Shown piece by piece: positions 35,536-48,560 of a stretch of DNA of 64,000 bases. Below the pieces are notes generated by a model. The model was not told where the DNA came from and made no database searches. It saw nothing but the letters and a program-made list of their open reading frames with translations. The DNA lies in NCBI GenBank assembly GCA_007922195.1, contig ML682007.1:14190954-14254953 (forward strand). Direction: 5' to 3'. The translations under genes were made by a program, and so were the position numbers. Source of the DNA: Podocnemis expansa. Taxonomy: Eukaryota; Chordata; Testudines; Podocnemididae. Every line of letters starts with the position of its first letter. Within the stretch, counting starts at the first letter, position 1.

Positions 35536-37494
35536 TTTCAAAGTACTTCTGTGACACAGCCATCATTCTTCAATGACCGGTTCACAGTGGAGAATTATGC
35601 AGCAGAGTGTATTTCAGGGCTAAATTGTGGAGTCTCTGGCACAGAGCTTTTAATAGTCTGTCCTTCCTTGTGTTGGAGCTGGTGGAGATTCAGCTGGCAG
35701 GGGTAATGGAGGAAAAACAAAACACAAATGCAGCAACATGTTGAAAGCCTCAGTTCATCTTGGCCAATGCCTTTTGTTGTAGCAAAGTTGCTAGGAGCTC
35801 AGCAGGTTGCTCTGTCTGTCCGAGGAGATGAACCCATAAAGGGTATAGGGGAGACAGCAGATCCTATAAGCTCTCTTAGCACCATTATTTAGCTGCTACT
35901 TCACCTAAGTACAGAGTCTGCTCTTCTTACCCGACTGTGGGTGTGTTTTGCTCCCTTCTCTCTCTTGAGTCTTGTATGGTCACCAAATCTGGTAGCAACT
36001 AATATGGGTTACAGAATGGGATTTCCTATTCCTTTCTGCTCCCTTCTCTCCTGTGGAACAATTTGCAGCCTTTGATGGGGGAGAACTGTGTTTTAATCCA
36101 CATGTGGTTCAGATTATTTGCATTTGGCATGAAGGAGCTGGTTCCAATATCATGACTCGTGTTTAAAAATCTAATGGAAAACACTTGTAAAACGCTGGTT
36201 TTTAGCTGGCTGGTTGGTGAACAATGTTTTTCCCTGTTTTCCTGCCCCATTTCCTCCAGTGTTCTTCGTGGTGCAGAGATGTGTTTCCACCAAGGATCCC
36301 ATAGCTCCTCAGGTGCTTTATTTTGCCCTCCAGTTCAGGTCTAAGGTAATGAGATTCCCTTCATTTGTGGTTCTTGTTCTCTTTAAATCTGACAGTGGTG
36401 TAGCAGGCCTTGGTAACATCATTATTACAGCATGACCCTATCTAGACCATCAAGACCAAACCCTGCCGTATCATGGCCCCCTAGCCGAGTAGATGAGCCA
36501 TCCAGAGGCAAAATCCTTGGCGTCTCCTCCAGTCTTGTTGATGGCAGAGTGTGGTTGGGTGAGCTGAGCTGGGAGAAACCATTATTGACTTGTATGGATG
36601 TGTTCAGTGGGGCTCTTAAATCAATCAGAGAGGGTGCTGGAGTGGATTCACAGATTTAATCAAGTTGCTTTTCCTGGACAATCACCAGGTTGCGATGAAG
36701 GGATCTGAACGCTGAAGTCCAGTGTGCCTCCAGGCACTGCTACTGGGTTGGGGTCAGAGTCTTAGGGATGCTCTTAGTGCTAAACCAGTCTGCTTGGTGC
36801 TAAACCATCCCCTTTTGAGAGCTGCAGCCCCACTCCCTGGGATCAGTTCTGTCTCCTCAGGCTTTCCACTAAGTTAAACACACCCCATCACAGAACTCAG
36901 CCCTGTGGGCACCCAGCTTACTGTTCACCTCTTCATGGACATGCGATAAGCATCATACATAAGAGACTATCCTGGATTCTAAAACCTGCTTGCAGCTCAC
37001 TGAGCACCATGGGAGGAGAGGGGAAAGGTGAGTGGGGTTGGATGTTTGAATGGCTATGTGGCTAGGAAGGTGGTTTTCTGATGGGATTTGTGGCAGAGGT
37101 ATGACTAATTCCAAGGGAGATAGTCCTGAGAGTGTTTGGGCAGTAATAAAGTGGAGAGAGAGAACTGGAATAACTTTTTAAAATTATGGGAGATTTAAGG
37201 GTTTGCATCGGGGCTTCTGTGGCGGTACATTGGATAGTGAGGTTATCCCAGCCATGGTGCAGGCTTCATCCAGAGGTAGAGAGGCAGCAGTAAAAAGAGT
37301 ACAGTGTCCTTTAGCAGCCACAGGAAGCCAGTCTGCCTCTCTAGATGTGTTCTGTTCCTCTAGTTTGTGTTAGGAGTTTCCTGTCTACCGTCATGGCTTG
37401 TTAATGGCTTAATCCATCCCCCCACAACCCACCCCCATATCAATTTCTTGCTATAATGCAAACCACTTTAATGACTCTGAAAGGAGAAGGACAG

Positions 37495-37572
37495 ACAGCT
37501 TGTTCTGTCTTTGTACAGCACCTAGCGCCATGGGGTTCTGGTCCCTGACTGGGGTGTCTAAGAGCTAAGATG
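37495..37572 (+). repeat. CR1/L3-type LINE tail
   Basis: TTTGTACAGCACCTAGCGCC, then ATGGGGTTCTGGTCCCTGAC matches the common amniote LINE tail 'tacagcacctagcacaatggggtcctg'. A TAAATAATAAT tail follows. Confidence 0.65.
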
Positions 37573-37589
37573 CTACAAACAATAAATAA

Positions 37590-37800
37590 TAATGTGAGGA
37601 GGACAGGCCAGTGACTAAAGCAGGCACATAGAGCTTGGAGACCCACATTCAGTCCTCTGCTCTGTGCCAAGTCACTTAACCTCTTTGTTCCTCAGTTCCC
37701 CATCTGTAAAATGGTGATAGTAGGGAAATGCTATCTTACAGAGTTGTTGAGGATGGAGATTGTGAGGTCTTCAAATATGACAGTGATGGGGCCATATAAA
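37590..37800 (+). repeat. MIR SINE, well preserved core
   Basis: CCAAGTCACTTAACCTCTTTG, TCCTCAGTTCCCCATCTG, TAAAATGGTGATAGTAGG and AGTTGTTGAGGATGGAG form the MIR core and tail in order. Confidence 0.85.
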
Positions 37801-38734
37801 TAGGATAGGCAGATAGCTGGGACCCAGAGCCACTTCATGACATTTCTCTGGCTCGATGATCCAGCTGGGGTTCTGTGATATACTCAAAAGAAGTAGGGAA
37901 TTCTTCTTTTGCAACAGGAGAAACCAGCTATCCCATTAGGTCTTCTTGTCTACAGTGGATAGATTGGTGCAGGAAGCTACAGTAATGACTGCAGTATTCC
38001 AGATTAAGATGTAGCTGTCTAGTGTTGAGTCAGGAATGCAGTGTTTTGTTATAGTATCAACAGGCGTATTATTGGAGGCACAAACAGAGCAGAGGGCTTG
38101 GGGTGGCTGATGAAAATTGGACCCAGTCTTATTTGCAAGTGTGTGATTACTTTCTGTTGATGGTATCTCCTCTTTTTGCCAAGACAATAATTATTCATTC
38201 ATTCCAAGATGTACACTGTAGTCTTTCCCATTAGATTTCCCAGCTGTTCTGTTTGTACATTTTTTGAGTCTTGTAGTGAGCCTCTAGGAATAAAGAGAGG
38301 AACAGCTGAGTGGGGATTTTTGCGAGAGATCTGGTAGTGTATACGAGCTGTTTGCAAGTCTCTAAAGGGTTTTACACAGCCAGATAATCAGCCCTGACAG
38401 AGCCAGGAAGGCTTAGACTTGTTAGCTTACAATAGGCATTAATAAATACTTGGAGGGTCAAACAGTCCATTGTGCATTAGATTTTTCTACTTCCACCCCC
38501 TTCTAAGAGTCCAGAAACTTTCCTAGCTCCCAATTTTGTCTCCTTTTTAAAAACTACAAATGTAATCTTTTTTAAAAAAATGCAGGCACATATGTATTTG
38601 TGGGTGTGTAAATACATATAGGGATCCCGTTCCTTTTTAAAAAAATTACCCATTTGTTTCTCTGTAGATTCCATTGATGAAACAAGGTCTGTAGAAGTTA
38701 GAACAACAGACCAGGAGTTGGCCATTCCATTTTC

Positions 38735-38895
38735 CATTCCCAAATCTGCCACTGGTTCATATAACCTTGTCCAAGCTCACTTAGCGTTTGTGTCTGTCTG
38801 TCTGTCTGCATCTGTAAAATGGGATAATACAGGCCTACCTCACAGTTCTGTTGCAGGGTCTTGTAATGGGTGTAAAGTGCACTGGCGTGTTATGA
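38735..38895 (+). repeat. MIR SINE with (TGTC)n inside
   Basis: CCTTGTCCAAGCTCACTTAG, then a TGTC run (38790-38810), CATCTGTAAAATGGGATAA and CTACCTCACAG. This is a MIR-type core interrupted by a microsatellite. Confidence 0.75.
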
Positions 38896-41800
38896 CAAAT
38901 CTTTTTCATCATTAGGTAAGTCTAGGAAGGTTTTGTTGAAAGATGTCAATGCTATTCCTGCTTAGTGGCTGTTTCTGTATTCATATAGTTTCTTCCCAAA
39001 GCTTCCAAGGCAGGAATTATGCTAAATTGGATCAGCGAATGCTCTTGGAGTTTCATTTGTCCAGGTTGTCTCTATCTGAAGTATTTCCTAGGCCATTTGT
39101 CACCACAGAATATAGAAAGAGTTTGTGGCAGAAAGGGTAACAGAATGAGGAAATCCCTGTTCAGTCATGTTCTCTAATCACTAACTCGCATTCCTCCCAT
39201 CAGTGATGCCAGCCATATCTGTCCCCTTGTGCCTCACCAGCAGCTCTCTCTGCCACCGTTGGGCAAGAGTGGAATACTGAGGTCTGATGGCTACCAAACA
39301 TTGCAGTCTCTGGAGGACAGAAGTGCTTGTAGATATGTCTTGCGCTGGCTTGCATGGAGCTACTGAGCAATGGGAATCTCAGTTGGGTGAGGGACTTGTC
39401 CTTGTGGGCTGGTTGAGTCTTCTTCCTTCTCCGGTGGGGTTTGGGGAAGACCATGTTTACACACACTAGATTAGGTACATGGAATGTGTTTGGGGGCAGG
39501 AGGAGACACAACAGAGCTTGCTTCTAAAAGGCTTTCAGGGCAGGTCTGACCCATGTTAGACTCCCCTTCTCCAAATGTCCCTGGAAGATAGCTCTGATTC
39601 AGTAGAGCTGCATGCGGATTAGACCCATAGATCTCCCTGAAAACTCAAGAATGGGATTTGCATGTCTAATTCCTCATGCACCCAAGGCTGCCACCTGGAC
39701 AGTTCTAAAGTGAAACAAAAGAAAAAGGAGACCGCATCGTGTGTTTTCCATTGTAATTTTTGTTGTTTGCTGACTGGAAATAATAGCATCCATCTGAACC
39801 ATCTCAGTAAATAAAAATACTCTAATGTAACAAAAAATGTTTCACTCCTTGACTATGTTTAAATCATCCTCCAAGTAGCCTAGAATCTTAGTCAGTTGTA
39901 GCACAGTTCACATTTTTTGTGGATGGGGTTGTAGCTCTAGTGCCTTATAATAAAGGAACGGATAGATGGGGCATTTGAAATGAGATCCTTTTTGCACTGC
40001 ATTTACACCGTGGTTCTTTTGTGAAACTCGCTGCAAAGATATGGCCTGGGTTTGAACAGAGGGGCAGTTCTGGACCATTCTGGCTGATGGATTCCTCAGA
40101 AGTGGTCCGCTCAGTGAAATCTTTCAGTGCTGATCTGCTCTCTGACTTTCCTGTTCAAGCTCTCCTTGCGGTGACTGGTTTCCACATCCTCCTTCCGTTC
40201 TGTATATAAGGGAAGGAAGGGTTAAGGGCTGGAAGGCTTTCAGTTCCTATTGTCCTGTTGGCTACTACATGTTGAGCAACCACCTGCAACTGTTTATGAC
40301 AGGAAGTATAGAAATGCTGCACGTGTGTTAGATACATTTTTCCTTTAGATTGCGGGAGGCATTCAAATTTACCATCAGGCCTGTAACTGGCCTGTTCAGC
40401 GTCCTTGTAGCACAGGTTTCTTTTTTGCAATAATAACAGAATCCTCCAGTGGGTCCCTTCTTCTTCCCTGCCTCTTCCTACATGTTAGATCTCCAGTGAT
40501 CATTTCTATTTTTCCTTTTAATTTACATATAGAAGCGACCATGCCCAGTGCTGTGCCACAGATTCTGTGATTCAAGATGGGTGCTGAAATGAAACTGGTC
40601 AGCTGAGATTTAAACCAGCTATTTCAAGGGAGCAGAGCCTGCTCCCCCCCAACATACTAATACCATTTTAAATAACAGTTTTAGCTGATAAGGAAACTTT
40701 TCAGATGGTTTTGAATTCCTAACTTCTTTTAAACTGTCAACAATAATTTTCCTCTAGCTGATGTGATTTTTTTTTTTTTTTTTTAAGTACAACAGTGGCA
40801 TCTGGTGAAGAGCCAAGCATGTCTCTGGATTTCCAGAGCTGTTGATCCCACCCCCCGCTTCCCCTGCCCAGTCTTCCCATCAACCTGGCCAGAAAAATCT
40901 GGGCCATTTTGAATCAGGTGGCTTTTTAACTAGCATGTTTCAGCTTGTGCCCAGCATGACTGGAACTGGATGTGGGAAAGTCTGACCTCTCCCCCCATTG
41001 AAGAATGTTGTGAAGGCTTTAGAGCATCTTGAAAGCCTCTGGTTCTGCAGCCAAACCCCTTTTCTTCTGACTTCCCAAGTGCCCAGCCAAGAGCTTCTCT
41101 GCCTGCTGTTTGCAGGGCTTCCACAGAGACTTTCTGATTTCCAGCCCTGTTCGGTTTTACAGTGTGAAATTGCTTACAGCCTTGGCTTGCAGCAGTCACT
41201 CAAACTGAGTCTTGGCTAAAGGGACATGTTTCTGGTAGTCTGCTAAGGCCCCGAGCATCATCCCTTGCTCACCACAGAATTTGGGAAGGGTGTTAGCCCG
41301 TGCAGTTGTCTGGAGATGATGCATCCCAGACAGACTCCTGTTTCTGAGGCAATTAAAACTTTAAAATCCTCCATTTTGCGCTTAATTACATTGGTTTTTG
41401 GAGCTTCTGTTGTTTTGTTTCCCAGTTGCATAGCAATATTCCTCCTCCTCACCCCCCCTACCCACACCTCTATATATAGCATAGTTGCTTTGCTCTCCCA
41501 GCTAGAAACCCTTGTCTAAAGCTGCTTTTGTATAGCTTTTAAAAGTTTCTACTGGAATCTTTTTTAAAGTTTTAAATTTCATGGCAGGGTCAAGAAAATT
41601 ATCCTTCTTGCATCAAGGACTGGGAGCACCTCTGGTTCTTGGCTAATGATGGCCTGGTCAGGTAGTGGATGGGAGGGAGAGAAGAAAATCACAACCTCCT
41701 TGGTGACTTTGTTTTGCCATTGATGGCCATGTCGTTGGGACATCCAGAGATCACTAAAGAGCTGGTTCCATCGTTGCTTGGGAATTGACATGTAATGATC

Positions 41801-41904
41801 GTGCATGGAGGCCTGGCCTTGTTACATTAATGGATGTCTGGTGATTATTTTTGTGCATAGACAATAAACACAAATGGATTCTAAGGTGAAAGCCTGGAGG
41901 CCTA

Positions 41905-42357
41905 GCCAGCTTAGGCCCTCCTGACCATGTGTATAGACTTTGTCTCTTGCAGTTGCTCACGAGGTGATCCTTCTCTGGCAAGAATCAAAAGTTTCTCCCC
42001 CTTTCAAAGTGTCTGCATTTCTTTTCAATTTCATCTCCCCCCCCCCTTCTTCTTGGCCACTGTGATTTCCTTTCTTCTATCTGAGCTGGGAAGCTCAATG
42101 TCCATTGTCTTTCCCATGTAACTTTCCAGCCTCTGTGCTGAGGTAGCTTGGCTGATTTGAGCAATGTAACATGCTTCACATCTGTACACATACATGATGC
42201 TGTAGGGAACATGACACTGTGTTAATTACATAGCATATATTATGAGCATTCATAAAGGAAACTTGCATGGCATATTTGGCATCATACTGAAAATTACATT
42301 ACATTGCAAAAGTGAACAGAAAAGTTGCATAGACTATAACCTGGGCCATGACAGGGA
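41905..42357 (+). repeat. Unclassified dispersed repeat, copy A
   Basis: It shares ordered blocks with 43868-44330: GGCCCTCCTGACCATGTG, CAAAGTGTCTGCATTTC, GTAACATGCTTCACATCTG, CACATACATGATGC, AAACTTGCATGG, GTGAACAGAAAAGTTGCATAG. I see no open frame and no terminal structure. Its class is unknown; LTR-like is possible but unsupported. Confidence 0.65.
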
Positions 42358-42446
42358 GTGAGATAGTTTTGATGAGTAAGGGGAGTAGCTCTCTTTATAT
42401 TTAATTTTTTAAGTGGTCAGAAGTGGCTTCTGTTTGAGTTTGGGGT

Positions 42447-42468
42447 GCCTGTCTGTCTGTCTGTCTGT
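42447..42468. repeat. (TGTC)n microsatellite
   Basis: About five TGTC units. Confidence 0.9.
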
Positions 42469-43867
42469 GTGAGGATTCAGGTAGTTTAGTTAGAGGAACA
42501 CTTCCATCAATCATTTCACCCCCACCTCAAATAAGTGAATGTGTCAGAGCATAATTCCCAAAAGAAAGCACTTTCATATTGCAGAGGTTCAGTACTGCCA
42601 ATCCCAAGTGCTGGAAAACATGAGTCCACCTCCAAAAAATCTGAGTTAAAAATTATGTTCAGGTGGTTTGTTTTTTTTTTTAAGTATTTCTTTTTAGTTT
42701 GTGTCTTTAGGGTGCTTTCAGATCAAATTTTCAAACTTTTCTCCATAATTGTGAAGACATGAAATTTCATTTTTTAAAAAATTTATGAGAATCTCTCAGC
42801 TTTCATTTTAATCACGTGGCTCCAGAAGCTAGAGCTTTAAGAAAACAATCAATTTATTGTGGACTTGTGGTATAGTTATGACAGCTGTCAACAGTGAATA
42901 TTAAAAACAGATTTTAATTAAAAATTCAGTTGTCATTCAATAATCATTGCTTGTTCCAAATGTAGAAACTAGATTCAAGTATTAAAGTGGGGGAAATGCA
43001 TTTGAATGAAAAATGCTGTTTGGATTTGGCACTCAGAAATCCATGCTAGAGCAGATGCAGAGCAGGTGTCTGTCTCTAGAGAGCTGCCAGTGTGCCTCTA
43101 TTCCTGACCATCAACAACATCTGCTATCCTAGCCAGGAAATTTCTTTCCACCAGTGTAATATGCATGGTGTGTTTTGTAGCTGAGGCCAGAGGGGGTGAC
43201 TACCAAAGGGTATGGAACTTGTAAGCTAAGCCAGATTTTCAAACCCTGTTCCCAGCTTCGTGGGAAAAACTAGTGTGTCTCCAAATGTTTCCATTCTGCC
43301 TTGCATGAAAGTGTTCCTAATTTGACAGCGTGAAAGGTTGCTCCCTGAATCTGGTCTGGTGTGGTGCTGTGACTAGCAGGGTTCCACTCCAGAACCCCAA
43401 CTTACCTTGCTTTGCTAGGTGACTTCTGCGTGTACTTGGTCCCAGGCAGTAGGCAGAGGCCCTTGGGCTTCACAGGTGATGGTCCACCAGTGAGCACCTC
43501 CCAGCCCCAGTTCCCACTGCAAGAGCTCCCATCCTATAGAGATTGGGAGCCACCCCAATCACCATTGACTCATGTCTGTCCATTTAACATTGAAATGGAT
43601 TGTGTCCAGCTTCCCTCACTCATATCCTCTGAAGTCCACACAGCTTTAGCTAAAACTACTGGTTTATTGACTGGAATAGGATTTTAAGTAAGTACGTAGC
43701 AAATCAATGCACAATTGTTTAATGAAGCTGTCGGATGTAGCCACAAGTCAAATAAAAAGTATAAAATGCATGCTAATATAATGGCACTATCTAGGATCGC
43801 ACTTTAGCTTGTTCTCATCTCTCTTACCCTCAGGTCTGGCTGTTTGGTGGTTTTCAGACAGACGTGG

Positions 43868-44330
43868 CCCTCCTGGCCATGTGGGTAGCCTCAGTATCTT
43901 ACACTTGCTTCTAAGATGGTGTTTTTCTGATCCAAACCAGCAGCTTCTCTCCTGTTCAAAGTGTCTGTACTTGTTTTCAGCCACCCTCCCCTTCCTGGGA
44001 AGAGGTGATCCCTTTGTTCCCTCTGAGCCTGGGACCTCAATTTACATTCTCTTTATTTCCTCCTTCAGGTACTTGCTTGCAGCGTTGGCTGGAAGAGAGT
44101 TCTGTTTGTTCCCCTCCCCACTGAGCTATGTAACCTGCTTCACATATGCACACATACACGATGCCTCAGGATACATGATAATGTAACCATACGGCAGAGC
44201 GTTCAGAAGGGAACCTTGCATGGTGTAACTGGCAGCATGCAACACAATTACATTACAAAAGTGAACAGAAAAGTTCCATAGATCTTGGCCCAGGAGTGCA
44301 CAGACGTGTATCCCATGACAGATGGGAAAG
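43868..44330 (+). repeat. Unclassified dispersed repeat, copy B
   Basis: It matches copy A in the same orientation, offset by about 1.95 kb: GGCCCTCCTGGCCATGTG, CAAAGTGTCTGTACTTG, GTAACCTGCTTCACATATG, CACATACACGATGC, AACCTTGCATGG, GTGAACAGAAAAGTTCCATAG. Between the two copies the sequence is unrelated as far as I can see. Confidence 0.65.
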
Positions 44331-44814
44331 GAGAGAGAAAGCAGTATGCTAAGCTTTATAGAGCACCATTTCGTTCCTTTCACTGAAGCTTTGAGGCAGC
44401 GTGCATGTCCTCCACCTTTCATGAGACGAGCACGTTTGGTGGTATACCTCAGCTCGTTTATGACGTTTCAACAGCAAATGTATCCCTGGGCAGTTTAACT
44501 TCCTTGTTACTAAATGATTATAATTAGTAAAAATATGGTTCAGTCATGGAGGTTACAGATTCTGTGGCTTTCTGGGGCCTCTTTGACTTCTTGGGCAGAG
44601 TTGGAGCAGCTGTCAGCCCTGAGGCTGCGCAATTGCTGACTGACAGCCAGAATGCTGTCCCTTAGTTTTCAACTTGGCTTAAAAACTTCATGTTGTACAT
44701 TTGCATAGGCTTCCAGCCTTTCCATAGGCCCCGTAGGTTCTAGCTGTTAGTAGTCCTCCAAGAAAGAGCTTATCTGAACCACCTCCATGCTCCATCTTCA
44801 TTTTAGTGCTCACA

Positions 44815-45085
44815 GATACTCTTCAGATATTTTAAAGAGTGTGAACACTGGGGGAGAGAGTGGTAGGAGATGGACTATGACTAGGAGTGAAGAGATAAAA
44901 TTAGGAAAAAAGTGAAAGCCACTAATCAGAAAAGCTTCACAAAGAAATGTTAGGCTATGAGATAATTTCCCAGGAGAAGTGGTGGAAGCTCCATCGATTA
45001 AGTCATCTAAAACTGGATTAGACAAAGCACTGGAAAATATATGGAAGAGTCTCTCAGAACTTCAGGGATGGGCAGAATGATTTAA
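44815..45085 (+). mobile_element. CR1 LINE 3' region, decayed
   Basis: ATCAGAAAAGCTTCACAAAG, GTGGTGGAAGCTCCATCG, AACTGGATTAGACAAAGCAC and TCAGGGATGGGCAGAATG follow the CR1 ORF2 C-terminal/3' UTR consensus. There is no open frame. Confidence 0.6.
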
Positions 45086-45142
45086 CTAGGTCTGTTTCCC
45101 CTCTCTAAACTGCGTTCTTGGAGGGATTCCTGCCTTGTGCTG

Positions 45143-45300
45143 AACAAACAAGGAGTCCTGTGGCACTTTTAAAGACCAACAAACTTATTTATTGAATGAG
45201 CTTTTGGGGGAGAAAATCCCATTTCGTCACATGCTTGAGGATTTTACAGAACAGGAGGAAAATAAATGCAAGGAAGTGTAAGTCATAGGATCAGCTCAGA
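45143..45300 (+). mobile_element. Headless turtle SINE with 3' extension
   Basis: It starts AACAAACAAGGAGTCCTG, includes TTATTTATTGAATGAGC and CCCATTTCGTCACATGC, then continues into GGAAGTGTAAGTCATAGG (45272-45289). That continuation is shared with the copy at 51671. The tRNA-like head is absent. Confidence 0.75.
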
Positions 45301-45802
45301 TTTGTAAAGCAAATCAGTGCCTTGTGCTGTTTTCTTCTGGACTGTGGCCATGCCAGAGAGAGGAGTGGTTAAAAAGTGGGGCTTTCCATGTGTTGTATCA
45401 AAGCCATCTTTGGAGGCATGGTGCACAAGTGTGGGAGAGGTATGAAAGCCTCCCGTCCATCCCCACTTTTGGGGTGAAAATGCTTCTAAAAGATATCTCT
45501 CCTGAGGTTGACAGTTTCAGTGACCCCTGATACACCAGAACAGTGAGAAGGAAGGAGAGGGAAATATGAATGGGATAAAGAGACAAGTGTGGATGACAAC
45601 TGGAGCCATTCGTAAAACAGGTGGTATTGTTTGGCGACAGGGAGGGCAGCAGCACATATGGGTGGCATTGGCTTTGCGAAGGGCCCTGGCTCTCAGCAAT
45701 AGAGAGAGATTTGTGTGTGTGCTGTTTGCAGTGGTCATGCAGCCTGACATGGGGGAAGTAGCAGTTTGATTGAATACTTTTAAGTCATCCACATATATAG
45801 TT

Positions 45803-45815
45803 GGGGGGGGGGGGG
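45803..45815. repeat. G homopolymer
   Basis: An uninterrupted run of thirteen G. Confidence 0.9.
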
Positions 45816-45902
45816 AGTCAGCGTGCCTGTGAGTTATTGCTTGTCATGGTTTTACCGAGTCCCTTTCAAGTTGTCAGCCAGCATCTCTGCTGTGATCTAG
45901 AC

Positions 45903-46051
45903 CAGTGGTTCTCAACCTTTTGTGAGTTGCAACACACTTGGCAGCATATTGTGACTCTACAGGACGCACTAGCCCACTCTTTCCTGGGCAAATCCAGCCA
46001 CCTCCCCAACTCTGCGACACTGTGTGGTGACACAGTGGTTGAGAACCACTG
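45903..46051. mobile_element. hAT miniature, 149 bp, intact ends
   Basis: Perfect inverted ends CAGTGGTTCTCAACC and GGTTGAGAACCACTG, flanked by a perfect ATCTAGAC duplication (45895-45902 and 46052-46059). The interior carries GCAACACACTTGG and GGTGACACAGTGG. It is the cleanest element in the window and so probably relatively young. Confidence 0.92.
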
Positions 46052-46474
46052 ATCTAGACACATGCATTCTGGGCCTCTCTAGTGCTGTGAGTTAACGATT
46101 TCCTTGATAACATTTGTAATTCACTTGTAAAGCTGCAAGCAAGAAGATTTCTACCATGTGTGCTGCATGCGTGTAAATGGCCTTCAGGAACAGGAACATG
46201 TGGTTGAGGTTGGTCCTCTTGGGACAATAAGTAGCTGTTTATAAACCTTCTGTAAGCTTATTGAATGGAGATGATGTTGTTTATGTGTTAGTTCCTGAGT
46301 TTGCTTTCCTTATTGCTGAAGAAAAAGGAGAACTTTAAAATGCAAGCACAGTATGGCATGGTTGAGCACAACCGTGCAATGATTTTATTTCAGGGCACAA
46401 ATGATAACAATTAAACTAATTGACAGGTTGGTTACACACTCAGGGAAGTCTGTTCTTTAACTTGCATGTTGACA

Positions 46475-46587
46475 GTTTCCAAAGGGGCAGCTGTGTTAGT
46501 CTAGTTCAGCAAAACAAATGAGTCTAGTGGCATGTTACCACATGAGCTTTTGTGGGAGAAAATCCCACTTCGTCAGATGGTTTGGAG
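46475..46587 (+). mobile_element. Turtle tRNA-Lys SINE with internal deletion
   Basis: The head GTTTCCAAAGGGGCAGCTG and TTAGTCTAGTTCAGC are present. The middle body (the AATTTATTTATTG segment) is lost, and CATGAGCTTTTGTGGGAG and CCCACTTCGTCAGATGG follow. Confidence 0.8.
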
Positions 46588-47194
46588 GACCTTTCTTTGT
46601 TTTATTCTCTAGCTGTCTCATGTGGATGTCTAGCTTGCTTTTGTTCAGTGTTTGGAGCCTTACAATTTACACACTCCTTATACTGACAGCACAGTGAGGT
46701 CCTGGGCAAATTCAGCAGGGGAGTGAGTGGATTTTGCAAATATTTGACTCAGTCCTAAATTGTTTCACTTGCATTCACGTGCCTTTGCTGTTCGTGTTCA
46801 TGAACATTCAAGCCAGTGAATTTCCTGAGGGAAATGATCATGGAAACAGGGAAGCTTCAGCTTTGCATTCGTAGAGAGTGAATTTCAGATTCACATGCAA
46901 ATGTTTGTGTTGGAAACCTGATTTAAGGTGTTCAGTTCCCACAGCTGGGGAGCAGGGCTACCAAGTGACCTGTACATAGTCAGTCAAAACACTGAGAATT
47001 TTTAACAAGGAATAGATCATGGTGGAGCAGCACATACACACTACGGGGCAGGTGTTACATGTAGGAACTACTTGGATATCTGCAAGTAGACTGTCATCTG
47101 TTTGCAGACAATTTGCAAAGAGGAGAGATAAAATGCATCCTTTCCACACAGTGCTTCGTAAACACCAGCTGAGCCTCTTGCTGTCCCTGGAAGA

Positions 47195-47342
47195 CATGTA
47201 ATGGTATCTCCATCTTACTGATGGCTGAACTCTAGCACAAAGTTAAGTGGCTTCGCTTAGGCTTATAAAGAGTAAGGTGCAGAAATGGGAATGGAAGCCA
47301 GGAATCTAGTTCCTATGTGTAACTCTAATCCTAAACGCATGC
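47195..47342 (+). repeat. Ancient LINE/MIR-type fragment
   Basis: ATCTCCATCTTACTGATGGC, AAAGTTAAGTGGCTTCGC, GTGCAGAAATGGGAATGG and GAATCTAGTTCCTATG, in family order. Confidence 0.55.
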
Positions 47343-48479
47343 TAAATTTTTGTAAATAACGCTATGAATGAGACAAACTGAGATGCTAGCGCTTCAGAAT
47401 TAAAGCTGAATTTTCTCTTAGGTTCTGGTATTGCTGAAGGAAGGGGAGACATCTGATCTACATGGGAAATGTTGCACCTGGATAAATTAATGCTTGGGTG
47501 AAAAGAGAGTTCTTTAGCATTTACTCTGTTTCTACATGTTTGCATCCTGTTCTTGACAGCAATTTAATGCTCTTTGTGCTACCATTGGACCCACACGCTG
47601 CAATGCATGATCTTTGTATGTTTTACTGTAGCTTGCAGATATTCTAACCATTCTGTGAAATGAATTGGCTGTATGTGCGACTTCTTTACCCTCGTGGGCA
47701 CAGATAATAGAACAAAACTAGAAACGTCACCTATCCAAGTGTACATTCTGGACTTTCCAAATCAAAAGGGCATGATAAAGCTGGGTTATCAGCCCTGTGT
47801 CCAGTCCCAGGCTGTGCAGACAAGAGAAACTAAGGTGTTGTTTTTGTTTTGTTTTAAGTACAACCTCCTTGTTCCTGCCTTCATTTGCCCCTTCAAAGAT
47901 GCACAGGCTACAGAGGAATAAAAAGAGGTTTACAGGAATATTGAGGTGAAAGGGAAACAATATGGACAGGTTTTCTTTAAAATATTACTTACCTTTTCTG
48001 TGTGCTTCCCGTCTAGGGCAGAATGAAGGAAGAAAGAACTATATTCTGCTGAATTCATAGGAACTCCAGTGAAATTTCACAGGGCTTTGAGAATCTCCTG
48101 CTGTTCTAAGGTTTCAGTGTGTTTAGAAGCATTTGTAGCGTGTCACCGGGTAGGTTTTCCTCTCTGTTATCACTTGAAGAAAGCCGAGGCATGAGACCTC
48201 TTTGGAGCCCAGTAGCTGACTTTGTGTTCGTGTAAAATAACAGCTTTACAGTCCTTGTTGCTTACATAATTGGAGAATTATAACAAATCAGCGGCAGTGA
48301 CTTGGAGTAGCACAACACTGTGAGTTTCAGTATTTCCGTACACTGAAGTGGGACAAAACAAGACCTGACGAGGACACAAGAAAAACAGTTGCATTATTAG
48401 AGCCCTTAGTGCGCCTGTGGAGCTACTGTTCGTGGTGAAGGTATCATACAACACAGAATCTATAGTTTAAGTTCTTTGC

Positions 48480-48560
48480 AACAGGGTCAGATTTTCTGTG
48501 TCTATATAGCACCTACCCTAATAGAGTTCTGGTTCATGTCTGGGGCATCTATTATTAAAT
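48480..48560 (+). repeat. CR1/L3-type LINE tail
   Basis: TATATAGCACCTACCCTAATAG then GTTCTGGTTCATGTCTGGG, followed by an ATTAAATAAATAG tail. Same family as 37495. Confidence 0.55.

Noticed and set aside
43412..44330. Endogenous retrovirus or LTR element
   Set aside because: The two related repeats lack TG...CA ends, a primer-binding site or any gag/pol-like frame that I can see, so I left the class open.
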